From the NCBI RefSeq assembly GCF_006363815.1, contig NZ_RRYT01000016.1:682-64681 (forward strand): a stretch of 64,000 nucleotides of DNA, in the 5' to 3' direction. Positions 34,647-43,233 of this stretch are shown here, one piece after another (the first letter of the stretch is position 1; each line of letters opens with the position of its first letter). The DNA is from Thermomonospora catenispora. Its GTDB lineage: Bacteria > Actinomycetota > Actinomycetes > Streptosporangiales > Streptosporangiaceae. Below the pieces are notes generated by a model. The model searched no databases. It worked only from the letters and a program-made list of their open reading frames with translations, and had not been told where the DNA came from. The translations under genes and the position numbers were made by a program.

Positions 34647-35300
34647 ATGGACGTCGTGATCGCCGGGGGCCATGGGAAGATCGCGCTGCGGCTGGAGCGG
34701 ATCCTCTCCGCTCGGGGAGACCGGGTCACAGGACTGATCCGCAATCCGGACCACGCCGAGGACCTGCGCGCCGCGGGCGCCGAGCCGGTGGTGCTCGATC
34801 TGGAGCGGGCGTCGGTCGAGGAGGCGGCCGCCGTCCTGGAGGGCGCCGACGCGGCGGTGTTCGCCGCCGGGGCCGGGCCCGGCAGCGGCGCCGCCCGCAA
34901 GGACACCGTCGACCGCGCCGCATCGGTGCTGCTGGCCGACGCCGCCCAGCGCGCCGGCGTCCGCCGCTTCCTGCAGATCTCCTCGATGGGGGTGGACGAG
35001 CCGCCGCGTCCCGGAAGCGACGAGGTGTGGGCCGCCTACCTGCGCGCCAAGGGGGAGGCGGAGCGGGATCTGCGCGCCCGCGATCTGGACTGGGTGATCC
35101 TGCGCCCGGGCCGGCTCACCGACGACCCGGGCACCGGGCTGGTCACGCTGGCCGAGCCGAAGGTGGGGCGCTCCGACGTCACCCGCGACGACGTGGCCGC
35201 GGTGCTCGCCGCCCTGCTGGAGGCCCCGCACGTGCGGCGTCGCACGCTGGAGCTGGTGGGCGGGACGACCCCGATCGCCGAGGCCGTCGCCGCCCTGTGA
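34647..35300 (+). CDS. NAD(P)H-binding, atypical SDR family protein
   Basis: A 217-residue Rossmann-fold protein of the NAD(P)-binding atypical SDR (YwnB/YhfK-like) type. The dinucleotide loop is MDVVIAGGHGKIALRL, a GxGxG variant; the later blocks RFLQISSMGVDEP, AAYLRAKGEAERDLRARDLDWVILRPGRLTDDPG and VTRDDVAAVLAALLE are family features (Ser, Tyr, Lys catalytic-like positions in SSM and YLRAK). Substrate unknown; members act as flavin/NAD(P) reductases or UDP-sugar-epimerase-like enzymes without known role. Likely translated leaderless. Confidence 0.87.
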   Translation: MDVVIAGGHGKIALRLERILSARGDRVTGLIRNPDHAEDLRAAGAEPVVLDLERASVEEAAAVLEGADAAVFAAGAGPGSGAARKDTVDRAASVLLADAAQRAGVRRFLQISSMGVDEPPRPGSDEVWAAYLRAKGEAERDLRARDLDWVILRPGRLTDDPGTGLVTLAEPKVGRSDVTRDDVAAVLAALLEAPHVRRRTLELVGGTTPIAEAVAAL

Positions 35301-35369
35301 GCCGCACCGCCCGACCCGGGCGGCGGGGTTCGGGCGGCGCGGCTCAGGAGGCGGGGATCGAGAGCGCGA

Positions 35370-37160
35370 TCAGGAGTACATCGCCTCGATCTCGTCGGCG
35401 AAGTCCTTGATCACCACGTTCCGCTTCACCTTCAGCGACGGCGTCAGGTGGCCGCTCTCCTCGGTGAAGTCCACGTTCAGGATCCGGTACTTCTTGATCG
35501 CCTCGGCCTTGCTGACGCTCTTGTTGGCCTCGGCCACCGCCGCGTCGATCGCGGCGATCACGTCCGGGTCCTCGCGCAGCTGCTCGACCGTCAGATTCTC
35601 GGGCTTGCCGTGGGCCTTCAGCCACGGCCCGGCCGCCTCGACGTCCAGCGTGATGAGCGCGCCGATGAACTTGCGGCCGTCGCCCACCACCAGGCACTGG
35701 CTGATCAGCGGGTGCGCCCGCAGCCGGTCCTCCAGCGGCGCGGGCGCCACGTTCTTGCCGCCCGCGGTCACCAGGATCTCCTTCTTGCGCCCGGTGATCT
35801 TCAGGAAGCCCTCGTCGTCGAGCGAGCCGAGATCGCCGGTGTGGAACCACCCGTCCTCGACCGCCTCCTTGGTGGCGGCCTCGTTGTGCCAGTAGCCGCG
35901 CAGCACGTTCACGCCCTTGACCAGGATCTCCCCGTCGTCGGCGATCCGCACGGCGACGCCGGGCAGCGGCTTGCCGACGGTGCCGATGCGCAGCGCGCTG
36001 GGCCGGTTGACGGTGGCGGGCGCGGTGGTCTCCGTCAGGCCGTAGCCCTCCAGGATGGTGATGCCGACGCCGCGGAAGAAGTGCCCGAGCCGCTCGCCGA
36101 GCGCGGCGCCGCCGGACACCGCATAGGTGACCCGTCCGCCGACCGCGGCCCGCAGCTTGCGGTAGACCAGCAGGTCGAACAGCCGGTGCTTGAGCTTCAG
36201 CCCCAGACCGGGGCCGCCGGGGGAGTCCAGCGCCTTGCTGTAGGCGATGGCGGTGTCGGCGGCCTTGTGGAAGATCTTGCCCTTGCCCTCGGCGATGGCC
36301 TTCTGCTCGGCGCCGTTGTAGACCTTCTCGAACACCCGCGGCACCGCCAGCAGGAACGTCGGCCGGAAGCTCGCCAGGTCGGGCAGCAGGCTGGGGATGT
36401 CGCTGTGCCCGAGCACGATCCCGGCCTCGATGGTCAGCACCTGGATCAGCCGGGCGAACACGTGCGCCAGCGGCAGGAACAGCAGCGTCTGCGCCCCGTC
36501 GATGGCGATCTCGTTCAGCGCGCCCTCGATGGCGTTGCGCGAGGTCTCCAGGAAGTTGGCGTGGGTCAGCTCGCAGCCCTTGGGGCGGCCGGTGGTGCCC
36601 GAGGTGTAGATGATGGTGGCCAGGTCGGAGGACTTGCGGGAGGTGCGCCGCTCGGTCAGCGTCTCGTCGGAGACCTCGGCGCCCAGCCGGGTCAGCTCCT
36701 TGACCGCGCCGCCGTCGATGCTCCACACGTGCTTCAGCCCGGTCAGCTTGTCGCGGACCTGGGCGACGGTCTTCAGGTGGGCGTCGTGCTCGACGATCAA
36801 CGCCGTGGCCCCGGAATCGGAGACGATCCACTCGATCTGTTCGGCGGAGGAGGTCTCGTAGATCGGCACGGTGACCCCGCCGGCCGCCCAGACGGCGTAG
36901 TCCAGCAACGTCCACTCGTACCGGGTGCGCGCCAGCAGCGCCACCCGGTCGCCGGGCTCGACGCCCGCCGCGATCAGTCCCTTGGCCGCCGCGGAGATCT
37001 CGGCCGCGAACTCGGCGGCGGTCACCGCGCTCCACGCGTCGCCGGACTTGCGGCGCAGCACCACTCGGCTCGGCTCGGCCTCGGCACGGGAGAACGGCGC
37101 GTCGGTCAAAGTGGTGGAGTCCGGGACCTCCACCAGAGGGGGGACGCTGAACTCGCGCAC
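35370..37160 (-). CDS. long-chain fatty-acid-CoA ligase (AMP-binding), FadD15-like
   Basis: Activates fatty acids to acyl-CoA through an acyl-AMP. Core motifs: IIYTSGTTGRPKGCELTHANF (P-loop-like A3), then EGYGLTETTAPATVN (A5), GWFHTGDLGSLDDEGFLKITGRKKEI (A7/A8) and the catalytic lysine region LTPSLKVKRNVV near the C-terminus. 596 residues, with the insertion typical of long-chain enzymes. GTG 37160 is preceded by GGAGGA at 6-nt spacing. Synteny with pimB and the SRPBCC gene matches M. tuberculosis fadD15 (Rv2187). Confidence 0.93.
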   Translation of the reverse strand: MREFSVPPLVEVPDSTTLTDAPFSRAEAEPSRVVLRRKSGDAWSAVTAAEFAAEISAAAKGLIAAGVEPGDRVALLARTRYEWTLLDYAVWAAGGVTVPIYETSSAEQIEWIVSDSGATALIVEHDAHLKTVAQVRDKLTGLKHVWSIDGGAVKELTRLGAEVSDETLTERRTSRKSSDLATIIYTSGTTGRPKGCELTHANFLETSRNAIEGALNEIAIDGAQTLLFLPLAHVFARLIQVLTIEAGIVLGHSDIPSLLPDLASFRPTFLLAVPRVFEKVYNGAEQKAIAEGKGKIFHKAADTAIAYSKALDSPGGPGLGLKLKHRLFDLLVYRKLRAAVGGRVTYAVSGGAALGERLGHFFRGVGITILEGYGLTETTAPATVNRPSALRIGTVGKPLPGVAVRIADDGEILVKGVNVLRGYWHNEAATKEAVEDGWFHTGDLGSLDDEGFLKITGRKKEILVTAGGKNVAPAPLEDRLRAHPLISQCLVVGDGRKFIGALITLDVEAAGPWLKAHGKPENLTVEQLREDPDVIAAIDAAVAEANKSVSKAEAIKKYRILNVDFTEESGHLTPSLKVKRNVVIKDFADEIEAMYS

Positions 37161-37424
37161 GGTCACTCCTCCATTGAGCACGGCAAACGACCTGATGGGA
37201 CGCTACCGCCTTCCACTACTCGTTGGTAGCCTCGGGGGCGAGAGCCCGTTCACAATCGCGTCACATTCGGGCCGCGACGCCGTGACGGTCGAGCGTTCCC
37301 GCCGAATCCCGGCGCCTCATTCGTACCCGGTCCTAGGCTGGATGCACAGCATGCGGGCGTCCGGGTGGGGGGCGCCCGCCCGCGGGCCGACGCGCCCGCC
37401 CGACGACGGCGATGCGGAGGGGGC

Positions 37425-38123
37425 ATGGCGCTGCTCGAGGTGATCGCGCTCGATGACGCCGACGCCCGTGCGGCCGAGCGGGGCGGCGCCGATCGGATCG
37501 AGGTCGTCGCCGACATGGCCGCCGGAGGACTGACGCCCGACCCGGAGGCCGTCGCCCGGATCCGCCGGGCGACCACGCTGCCCATGCGGGCGATGCTGCG
37601 CGCCAACTCCGGCTTCCGCATCACCCCGCCCGAGCTGGACCGGCTGCGCCGCGCCGCCGGAGACCTCAAGCGGGCCGGGGTGGACGGGTTCGTGTTCGGC
37701 TTCCTCGACGCCTCCGGGGCGGTGGACCTGGCCGCCGTCGCCAAGCTCGCCGCGGTCGCCGACCCCCTGCCGTGGACGTTCCACCGGGCGATCGACCACG
37801 CCGCGGAGCCCGACGCGGCATGGCGGTCGGTGCTGGAGATCGGCGGCACCCTGGACACCATGCTGACCGCCGGTTCCGCGCGCGGCCTGGACGCCGGGGT
37901 GGAGGCGCTGGTGCGCCGGGCGGCCGGCGATCCCGCGGCGGCCCGGATGATCATGGCCGGCGGCGGGCTGCGCCGCCGGCACGTGGCCCCGCTGGCGGCC
38001 GCCGGGGTGGGCGCGTTCCACGTCGGCGGCGCGGTGCGGCCGGACGGCTCCTGGACCGTCCCGGTGGACGCCGGGCTGGTCCGCGAATGGCGGGCGCTGG
38101 TCTCGGCGGGCGCCGCGGCCTGA
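37425..38123 (+). CDS. cutC: CutC family protein
   Basis: TIM-barrel protein annotated as copper homeostasis protein CutC; its true reaction is unsettled in bacteria. Family motifs: LLEVIALDDADARAAERGGADRIEVVADMAAGGLTPD (in parts), VDGFVFGFLDASGAVD, TFHRAIDHAAEPDAAWRSV and MIMAGGGLRRRHV. 232 residues, short but complete. ATG 37425 has a GGAGGGGG site. Single gene followed by the metallophosphoesterase with its own promoter. No other copper gene is near. Confidence 0.88.
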   Translation: MALLEVIALDDADARAAERGGADRIEVVADMAAGGLTPDPEAVARIRRATTLPMRAMLRANSGFRITPPELDRLRRAAGDLKRAGVDGFVFGFLDASGAVDLAAVAKLAAVADPLPWTFHRAIDHAAEPDAAWRSVLEIGGTLDTMLTAGSARGLDAGVEALVRRAAGDPAAARMIMAGGGLRRRHVAPLAAAGVGAFHVGGAVRPDGSWTVPVDAGLVREWRALVSAGAAA

Positions 38124-38187
38124 TCCGCGGTCGGACGGGACGGCCGCCCGGCCCTCGGACGCACGGGCCCTTCGGGCGAACGGGTCT

Positions 38188-38193
38188 TATCGT
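38188..38193 (+). promoter_or_regulatory. candidate -10 element TATCGT for a leaderless gene
   Basis: TANNNT, then 6 nt to ATG 38200; no ribosome-binding site. Confidence 0.45.
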
Positions 38194-38199
38194 CAGGGC

Positions 38200-38967
38200 A
38201 TGCGGATCCATGTGGTGAGCGACGTCCACGGTAATGCGGAGGACCTGCGGCGGGCCGGCGAGGGGGCCGACGTCTTCATCTGTCTGGGCGACCTCATCCT
38301 GTTCATCGACTACGCCGATCACGGCCAGGGCATCTTCGCGGAGCTGTTCGGCCGGGAGAACGCCGACCGCCTCATCGCGCTGCGCACCGAGAAGCGGTTC
38401 GAGGAGGCGCGCGAATTCTCCCGCCGCCTGTGGAACTCCCTGGAGGGCGGCGCCTGGCCGCACATCGAGCGTTCGGTGCGCCGCCAGTACGCCGAGCTGT
38501 TCGCGGCCATGCCCTCCCCGGCGTACCTCACCTACGGCAACGTCGACGTCCCCGCGATGTGGGGGGACTACCTGCGCGAGGGGCACCGGGTGCTCGACGG
38601 GGAGGTCGCCGAGATCGGCGGGCTGCGGTTCGGGTTCGTCGGCGGCGGGCTGCGCACCGTCTACCGCACCCCCTATGAGCTGGACGAGGAGGAGTACGCC
38701 GCCAAAGTGGCCGCGGTCGGCGAGGTGGACGTGCTGTGCTGCCACATCCCCCCCGCCGTGCCGGAGCTGCTGTACGACACCGTCGCCCGCCGGTTCGAGC
38801 GGGGCAGCGAGGCGGTGCTGGACGCCATCCACCGCACCCGGCCCCGGTACGTGCTGTTCGGGCACGTGCACCAGCCGCTGGCAAAACGGATGCGGATCGG
38901 CCGTACCGAATGCGTCAACGTGGGCCACTTTCGGGCCAGCGGAGCGCCGTACGTGCTGGAGCTGTGA
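38200..38967 (+). CDS. metallophosphoesterase family protein
   Basis: Calcineurin-like phosphoesterase fold, 255 residues. All metal motifs are present: SDVHGN at the N-terminus, CLGDLI, YGNVDVPAM, CCHIPP and GHVHQP near the C-terminus. A long helical insertion (about 45-100, EEAREFSRRLWNSLEGG) separates motifs II and III. Counterpart position in M. tuberculosis carries a similar conserved protein. Substrate unknown; YfcE-like phosphodiesterase activity is possible. Probably leaderless. Confidence 0.88.
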   Translation: MRIHVVSDVHGNAEDLRRAGEGADVFICLGDLILFIDYADHGQGIFAELFGRENADRLIALRTEKRFEEAREFSRRLWNSLEGGAWPHIERSVRRQYAELFAAMPSPAYLTYGNVDVPAMWGDYLREGHRVLDGEVAEIGGLRFGFVGGGLRTVYRTPYELDEEEYAAKVAAVGEVDVLCCHIPPAVPELLYDTVARRFERGSEAVLDAIHRTRPRYVLFGHVHQPLAKRMRIGRTECVNVGHFRASGAPYVLEL

Positions 38968-39063
38968 CGATACTGGCCATCGATGCGGTCATCGATACGG
39001 CCGTCGAGGCCGGCGACGACGGGCGCCCGGCGCGCCCGGGGCACAGGCGGGAGGGGGCAGACG

Positions 39064-39495
39064 ATGGCGGACCGGACGAGCTCTTCCATCACCATCAAGG
39101 CGGGCCGGGACGAGATCATGGCGGTCATCGCCGACCTGGAGGCCTACCCGGAGTGGACCGACGGGATCCGCGACGTCGAGGTGCTCGACACCGGCCCGGA
39201 CGGGCGGCCGGCCCGGGCGCGGCTGACCATCGACGCCGGTCCCGTCCGGGACTCCTACACGCTGGCCTACACCTGGCGGGACGACGGCGTCCGCTGGGAG
39301 CTGGCGGAGAGGGGCGCCGTGGTCTCCGGCCTGCGCGGCTCCTACCGGCTGCGGGAGGGCGCGGACGGCACCGAGGTCACCTACGAGCTCACCGTGGACG
39401 TGCGGATGCCGATGATCGGTCTGGTCAAGCGCAAGGCCGAGAAGAGGATCGTCGATTCGGCCCTGAACGGGCTGCGCCGCCGCCTGGAGGGCTGA
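39064..39495 (+). CDS. SRPBCC (START-like) family protein
   Basis: A 143-residue lipid/polyketide-binding-fold protein, the likely counterpart of M. tuberculosis Rv2185c. Typical blocks: SSITIKAGRDEIMAVIADLEAYPEWTDGIRDVEVLD (in parts), YTWRDDGVRWELAERGAV and a C-terminal helix VKRKAEKRIVDSALNGLRRRLEG. ATG 39064 is the first codon of the conserved region and follows GGAGGGG. Neighbours act on acyl chains (acyl-CoA ligase, acyltransferase), so a lipid-carrier role is possible but unproven. Confidence 0.88.
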   Translation: MADRTSSSITIKAGRDEIMAVIADLEAYPEWTDGIRDVEVLDTGPDGRPARARLTIDAGPVRDSYTLAYTWRDDGVRWELAERGAVVSGLRGSYRLREGADGTEVTYELTVDVRMPMIGLVKRKAEKRIVDSALNGLRRRLEG

Positions 39496-39640
39496 GCGAT
39501 ACCGCGGCGGTACCGACTCCTCGCACGGGAACGATACGGTTATCGGCCGGCGACGGGTGGATGATGTTCCCGTGACGGGCACCGTCGCCCGTCGGGGCCC
39601 GCACGCGTCGGGCGGTCGGGCCCCGTGAGGAGGAGGGTTC

Positions 39641-40588
39641 ATGGCGCTGACCATCGGTGTGGACGTGGGCGGTACGAAGGTCGCCGGCGGGGTCGTCGAT
39701 GACCAGGGCAGGATCTTGGAGAAGGTCCGCAGACCCACCCCCTCCACCGATCCCCGACAGACCGCGAACGTCATCGCCGAGGTCGTGGACCTGCTCAAGG
39801 GCAAGCACCCCGAGGTCGAGGCGGTGGGGCTGGGCGCGGCGGGGTTCGTCGACCAGGCCCGCGCCACCGTGTTGTTCGCCCCCAACCTGGCCTGGCGGAA
39901 CGAGCCGATCAAGGAGAAGGTGGAGCGGCTGACCGGGCTGCCGGTGGTGGTGGAGAACGACGCCAACGCCACCGCCTGGGGCGAGTACCGGTTCGGCGCC
40001 GGCCGGGGCGAGCAGTTCCTGGTGCTGGTGGCGCTCGGCACCGGCATCGGCGGCGGCATCATCGTCGACGGCGAGCTGTACCGCGGCCGGTTCGGCGTCG
40101 GCGGGGAGATCGGCCATCTGCGGATGGTGCCCGACGGCCGCCGCTGCGGCTGCGGCAACCGCGGCTGCTGGGAGCAGTACGCCAGCGGCAACGCGCTGGT
40201 GCACGAGGCCCGCGAGCTGGCCCGGGTGGCGCCGCTGACGGCGGCCCGGCTGCTGGAGCTGGGCGCGGGCTCTCCGGAGGGGATCAGCGGGCCGGAGATC
40301 ACCCAGGCCGCCCGGGAGGGCGACCCGGCCGCGCTGGAGTGCTTCGAGATCGTGGCCTCCTGGGTGGGGAAGGGGCTGGCCGATCTGGCGGCGATCCTGG
40401 ACCCCGGCGCGTTCGTCATCGGCGGCGGGCTGTCGGACGCCGGGGACCTGCTGCTGGAGCCGGTCCGCGCGGCGTTCGAGGCCGCGGTCACCGGTCGCGG
40501 TCACCGGCGGCTGGCCGACATCCGGATCGCCGAGCTCGGCTCGGCCGCCGGACTGGTGGGCGCGGCGGATCTGGCACGTTCCCGGTGA
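39641..40588 (+). CDS. glk: glucokinase, ROK family
   Basis: ATP-dependent glucokinase; in Streptomyces GlkA also mediates carbon catabolite repression. Motifs: GVDVGGTKVAGGVVDDQG (phosphate 1), ENDANATAWGEYRFGAGRG, ALGTGIGGGIIVDGELYRG, the ROK zinc site CGCGNRGCWEQYASG and EIGHLRM with the glucose-binding His. 315 residues. Start ATG with AGGAGGAGG. Genomic neighbours (EEP protein, DUF-like membrane protein, plsC, macSR) match the Streptomyces glkA region as I remember it. Confidence 0.94.
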   Translation: MALTIGVDVGGTKVAGGVVDDQGRILEKVRRPTPSTDPRQTANVIAEVVDLLKGKHPEVEAVGLGAAGFVDQARATVLFAPNLAWRNEPIKEKVERLTGLPVVVENDANATAWGEYRFGAGRGEQFLVLVALGTGIGGGIIVDGELYRGRFGVGGEIGHLRMVPDGRRCGCGNRGCWEQYASGNALVHEARELARVAPLTAARLLELGAGSPEGISGPEITQAAREGDPAALECFEIVASWVGKGLADLAAILDPGAFVIGGGLSDAGDLLLEPVRAAFEAAVTGRGHRRLADIRIAELGSAAGLVGAADLARSR

Positions 40589-40607
40589 CGGTTCCGACGG
40601 TCGTGCG

Positions 40608-41309
40608 ATGACCGAGCTGCGGGTGCTCGGCTACAACATCCGGTCCATGCGCGACGACCGGAACGCGCTGAGGCGCGTGATCCGGCACTGCGCGGCCGAC
40701 GTGGTGTGCCTGCAGGAGGTCCCCCGGTTCGGGCGCTGGCGGGCCCGCCGCGACGCGCTGGCCGCCTCCTGCGGCCTCGCCGTGGCGGCGAGCCGCCGCC
40801 CGGCGGGCCTGGCCGTGCTGATCGGCCCCCGCTGCCGGGTCCTGCACGCCGAGCACCGCCTGCTGTCCCGGGTGCGGGGCATGCACCGGCGGGGCCTGGC
40901 GCTGGCCGTCCTCGAGATCGACGGCGCCCGGATGATCGCCGCCAGCACCCACCTCGACCTGCACCCCGACCCTCGTCGTGCGCACGCCGCCGAGGTCCTG
41001 GCCGTCCTGGAGCGGGCGGGCCGGGAGCACGCCGCCCCCGTGATCCTCGCCGGCGACGTCAACGAGCAGCCCGGAGGCCCCTCCTGGTCGCTGCTGACGG
41101 ACGCGCTCGCCGACGCCTACACGACGGCGCCGCGCGGATCCGGGGACACCTACTCCTCCCGCAACCCGCGCAGGCGCATCGACGGCGTCTTCGTCGACCG
41201 GGGCGTCACCGTGCTCGGCTGCGGCGTCCCCGACGACCCCGCCCTGGCCCCGGACCTCCCGCTGGCCACCGACCACCTGCCGGTGGTGGCCGACCTGCGG
41301 TTGCCGTGA
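40608..41309 (+). CDS. endonuclease/exonuclease/phosphatase (EEP) family protein
   Basis: A 233-residue metal-dependent hydrolase of the EEP superfamily. Metal and catalytic motifs: LGYNIRSMRDD (Asn), VVCLQEVPRFG (Glu), STHLDLHPDPRRAHAAEV, LAGDVNEQPGGPSW (Asp, Asn) and ATDHLPVVADL (Asp-His). No signal peptide is evident, so a cytoplasmic nuclease or phosphodiesterase is likely. ATG 40608 lies 19 nt after the glk stop, probably one transcript. Confidence 0.87.
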   Translation: MTELRVLGYNIRSMRDDRNALRRVIRHCAADVVCLQEVPRFGRWRARRDALAASCGLAVAASRRPAGLAVLIGPRCRVLHAEHRLLSRVRGMHRRGLALAVLEIDGARMIAASTHLDLHPDPRRAHAAEVLAVLERAGREHAAPVILAGDVNEQPGGPSWSLLTDALADAYTTAPRGSGDTYSSRNPRRRIDGVFVDRGVTVLGCGVPDDPALAPDLPLATDHLPVVADLRLP

Positions 41310-41348
41310 CCCGCGGCCGCCGTAGGGCTCCGCGCCGCCCGGAGGGGG

Positions 41349-42146
41349 TCAGACCACGGCGCCGTCGTCGGTGTCGCGCGGGTCGTCGCCCATGCGCAGC
41401 ACCAGGGTGACGAAGCCGCCGATGAACGCCGCGACCGACGCGAACGCCGCCCAGCCGGGGACCTCCCAGCTCAGCAGCACCGAGATCAGCAGGTACAGCG
41501 GTCCGCCGACCAGGGCCAGCCAGGCGGTCTTGGTGACCGGGTCGGCGCTGGGCAGCGGGGGAGGCGGCGGCGGGACGTAGTGCCCCTCGTCGTCGGGCTC
41601 CGGCGGCTCGTCGGCGGGCTTGATCACCCGGGCGGTCGGCAGCGCGCCGGTGCGGTCCTCGCCCTCCGCGCGATCGGACGGCTCGTCCAGATCCTCCTGC
41701 TCGGGCCAGGGCGCCTCGCCCTCGACGGGCGGGGCGTCGAACCCGGCGACGATCTCCGCCCAGATGGCGTCCTCGTCGCGTTCGGCGGTGACGGCGCCGC
41801 CGGGACGCCCGGGGGAGCCGGGCCGGTCGGGCCGGCCCGGATCGGCGGGGTCCCGGTCGGCCGGCTCGGGAAGGTCGGCGTCGGCCGCCCGCAGCCGGGT
41901 CAGCTGGACGCGCAGGATGCCCTCGGCCGCCGACTGCATCGTGGTGTCGACGTACAGCCGGTCCAGGCAGTCGCCGTCGGCGCCCGTGGTGCGCGGCCCG
42001 TCCTCGCCCGGCCCCGGGGTCGGGATGACATAGGCGGCCACCCCCGCCTCGCGCAGCGCCTCCAGCATCGTGTCGGCCAGATGCGGTGCCAGATCGATCA
42101 ACGGGGCGTACGAGTCGGCATCCAGTCCATTGCCACGGCGCTTCAC
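41349..42146 (-). CDS. conserved actinobacterial membrane protein of unknown function
   Basis: 265 residues. The N-terminal 90 (DADSYAPLIDLAPHLADTMLEALREAGVAAYVIPTPG, in parts) form a compact folded region, then a low-complexity acidic/proline linker (PGRPDRPGSPGRPGG, YVPPPPPPLPS) and two C-terminal transmembrane helices (about 210-230, 233-253). GTG 42146 has AAGGAG; its frame overlaps the stop of a tiny upstream ORF by GTGA, but that ORF is not supported. Homologues lie next to glkA in Streptomyces in my recollection. Function unknown. Confidence 0.78.
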   Translation of the reverse strand: MKRRGNGLDADSYAPLIDLAPHLADTMLEALREAGVAAYVIPTPGPGEDGPRTTGADGDCLDRLYVDTTMQSAAEGILRVQLTRLRAADADLPEPADRDPADPGRPDRPGSPGRPGGAVTAERDEDAIWAEIVAGFDAPPVEGEAPWPEQEDLDEPSDRAEGEDRTGALPTARVIKPADEPPEPDDEGHYVPPPPPPLPSADPVTKTAWLALVGGPLYLLISVLLSWEVPGWAAFASVAAFIGGFVTLVLRMGDDPRDTDDGAVV

Positions 42147-42512
42147 GGGGCCGGCTCCTTCGACGACTCCAGCGCGACCGACAGCACCGGCATGACGGCC
42201 TCCGCTCCCAGTTCACGTGCGTCCCCACGGTACCCGCCGCATCGCCCGGTCGGACCGGGACGCACACCCGCGTGGTTTTCTACGGTATTCGTTCGGCGGC
42301 GCCGGACAAGACGGGCGGGGGACATTCCATGACGAGTCCGGCGGCCGGGTCCGGCCGTCCCCCCGGCCCGGACGCGTCCTGCGGTGTGGGCACACGCGCC
42401 GCAGGGATGGGAGGATGACCCATCATCATTCCCGTGTCACGTCGTGACCGGGCGTGTTCGGTGCTCAGTGTGAAGGCGCGGGCACCCCTGGCGGACCGAG
42501 GAAGGTGTCGGC
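42147..42512. other. divergent intergenic region with a perfect odd palindrome
   Basis: No supported gene in 366 nt. It contains GTCACG-T-CGTGAC at 42436-42448, about 65 nt before the acyltransferase ATG, a candidate operator. A less GC-rich patch (GTTTTCTACGGTATTCG near 42274) may hold a promoter. The ribosome-binding site of the acyltransferase gene is GAGGAAGG. Confidence 0.4.
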
Positions 42513-43229
42513 ATGTTCTGGTTCTGGATGCTGCTGCGGATCATTCTGTCACCGATCCTGTACATCGTGTGGCGGCCGCAGAACTCGGGAATGGAAAATG
42601 TTCCCAAGTCGGGCCCGGCCCTCCTGGTCAGCAATCACCAGTCGTTCGCCGATCATTTTTTCGGGCCGCTGCCGCTGCGCCGCCGGATCTTCTTCCTCGG
42701 CAAGGCCGAGTACTTCACCGGCAAGGGCCTCAAAGGGCTGATCAGCAAGGCGTTCTTCACCGGCGTGGGCGTGGTGCCGGTCGACCGCAGCGGCGGCAAG
42801 GCCAGTGAGCGGGCGCTGGAGACGGGCCTGCGGATCCTGGCCGAGGGCAAGCTGCTGGGCATCTACCCCGAGGGCACCCGGGCCCCTGACAAGCGGCTGT
42901 ACCGGGGCAAGACCGGCGTGGCCCGGCTGGCGCTCAAGTCGAAGGTGCCGGTGATCCCGATGGCGATGATCAACACTTTCGACCTGATGCCGGCCGGACA
43001 GCCCTACCCGCGGCTCGGCGTGCGGCCGGGGGTGAGGTTCGGCAAGCCGATGGACTTCTCCCGCTACTACGGCATGGAGGACGACCCCAAGGTGCTGCGC
43101 AAGGTCACCGACGAGATCATGCAGGCCATCCGGGAGCTGTCGGGACAGGAGTACGTGGACCGGTACGCCGCGGAGGTCAAGGCCGAGATGGCGGCCAAGA
43201 GGCGGAGCGAGGCCGAGGGCGACGGCTGA
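42513..43229 (+). CDS. 1-acyl-sn-glycerol-3-phosphate acyltransferase family protein
   Basis: PlsC-type acyltransferase making phosphatidate or acylating related lipids at the membrane. The catalytic HX4D is in LLVSNHQSFADHFF, block II in FTGVGVVPVDRSGG, block III YPEGTRAPD and block IV VPVIPMAMIN. An N-terminal hydrophobic segment (FWMLLRIILSPILYIVW) docks it to the membrane. 238 residues. Position matches Rv2182c of M. tuberculosis. It starts the acyltransferase-macS run with a 4-nt gap. Confidence 0.92.
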   Translation: MFWFWMLLRIILSPILYIVWRPQNSGMENVPKSGPALLVSNHQSFADHFFGPLPLRRRIFFLGKAEYFTGKGLKGLISKAFFTGVGVVPVDRSGGKASERALETGLRILAEGKLLGIYPEGTRAPDKRLYRGKTGVARLALKSKVPVIPMAMINTFDLMPAGQPYPRLGVRPGVRFGKPMDFSRYYGMEDDPKVLRKVTDEIMQAIRELSGQEYVDRYAAEVKAEMAAKRRSEAEGDG

Positions 43230-43233
43230 CCCG

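Noticed and set aside
42143-42325. Small ORF overlapping the start of the membrane protein at 41349-42146 by GTGA
   Set aside because: Most of it is Arg/Gly-rich with no ribosome-binding site; the overlap is probably chance.
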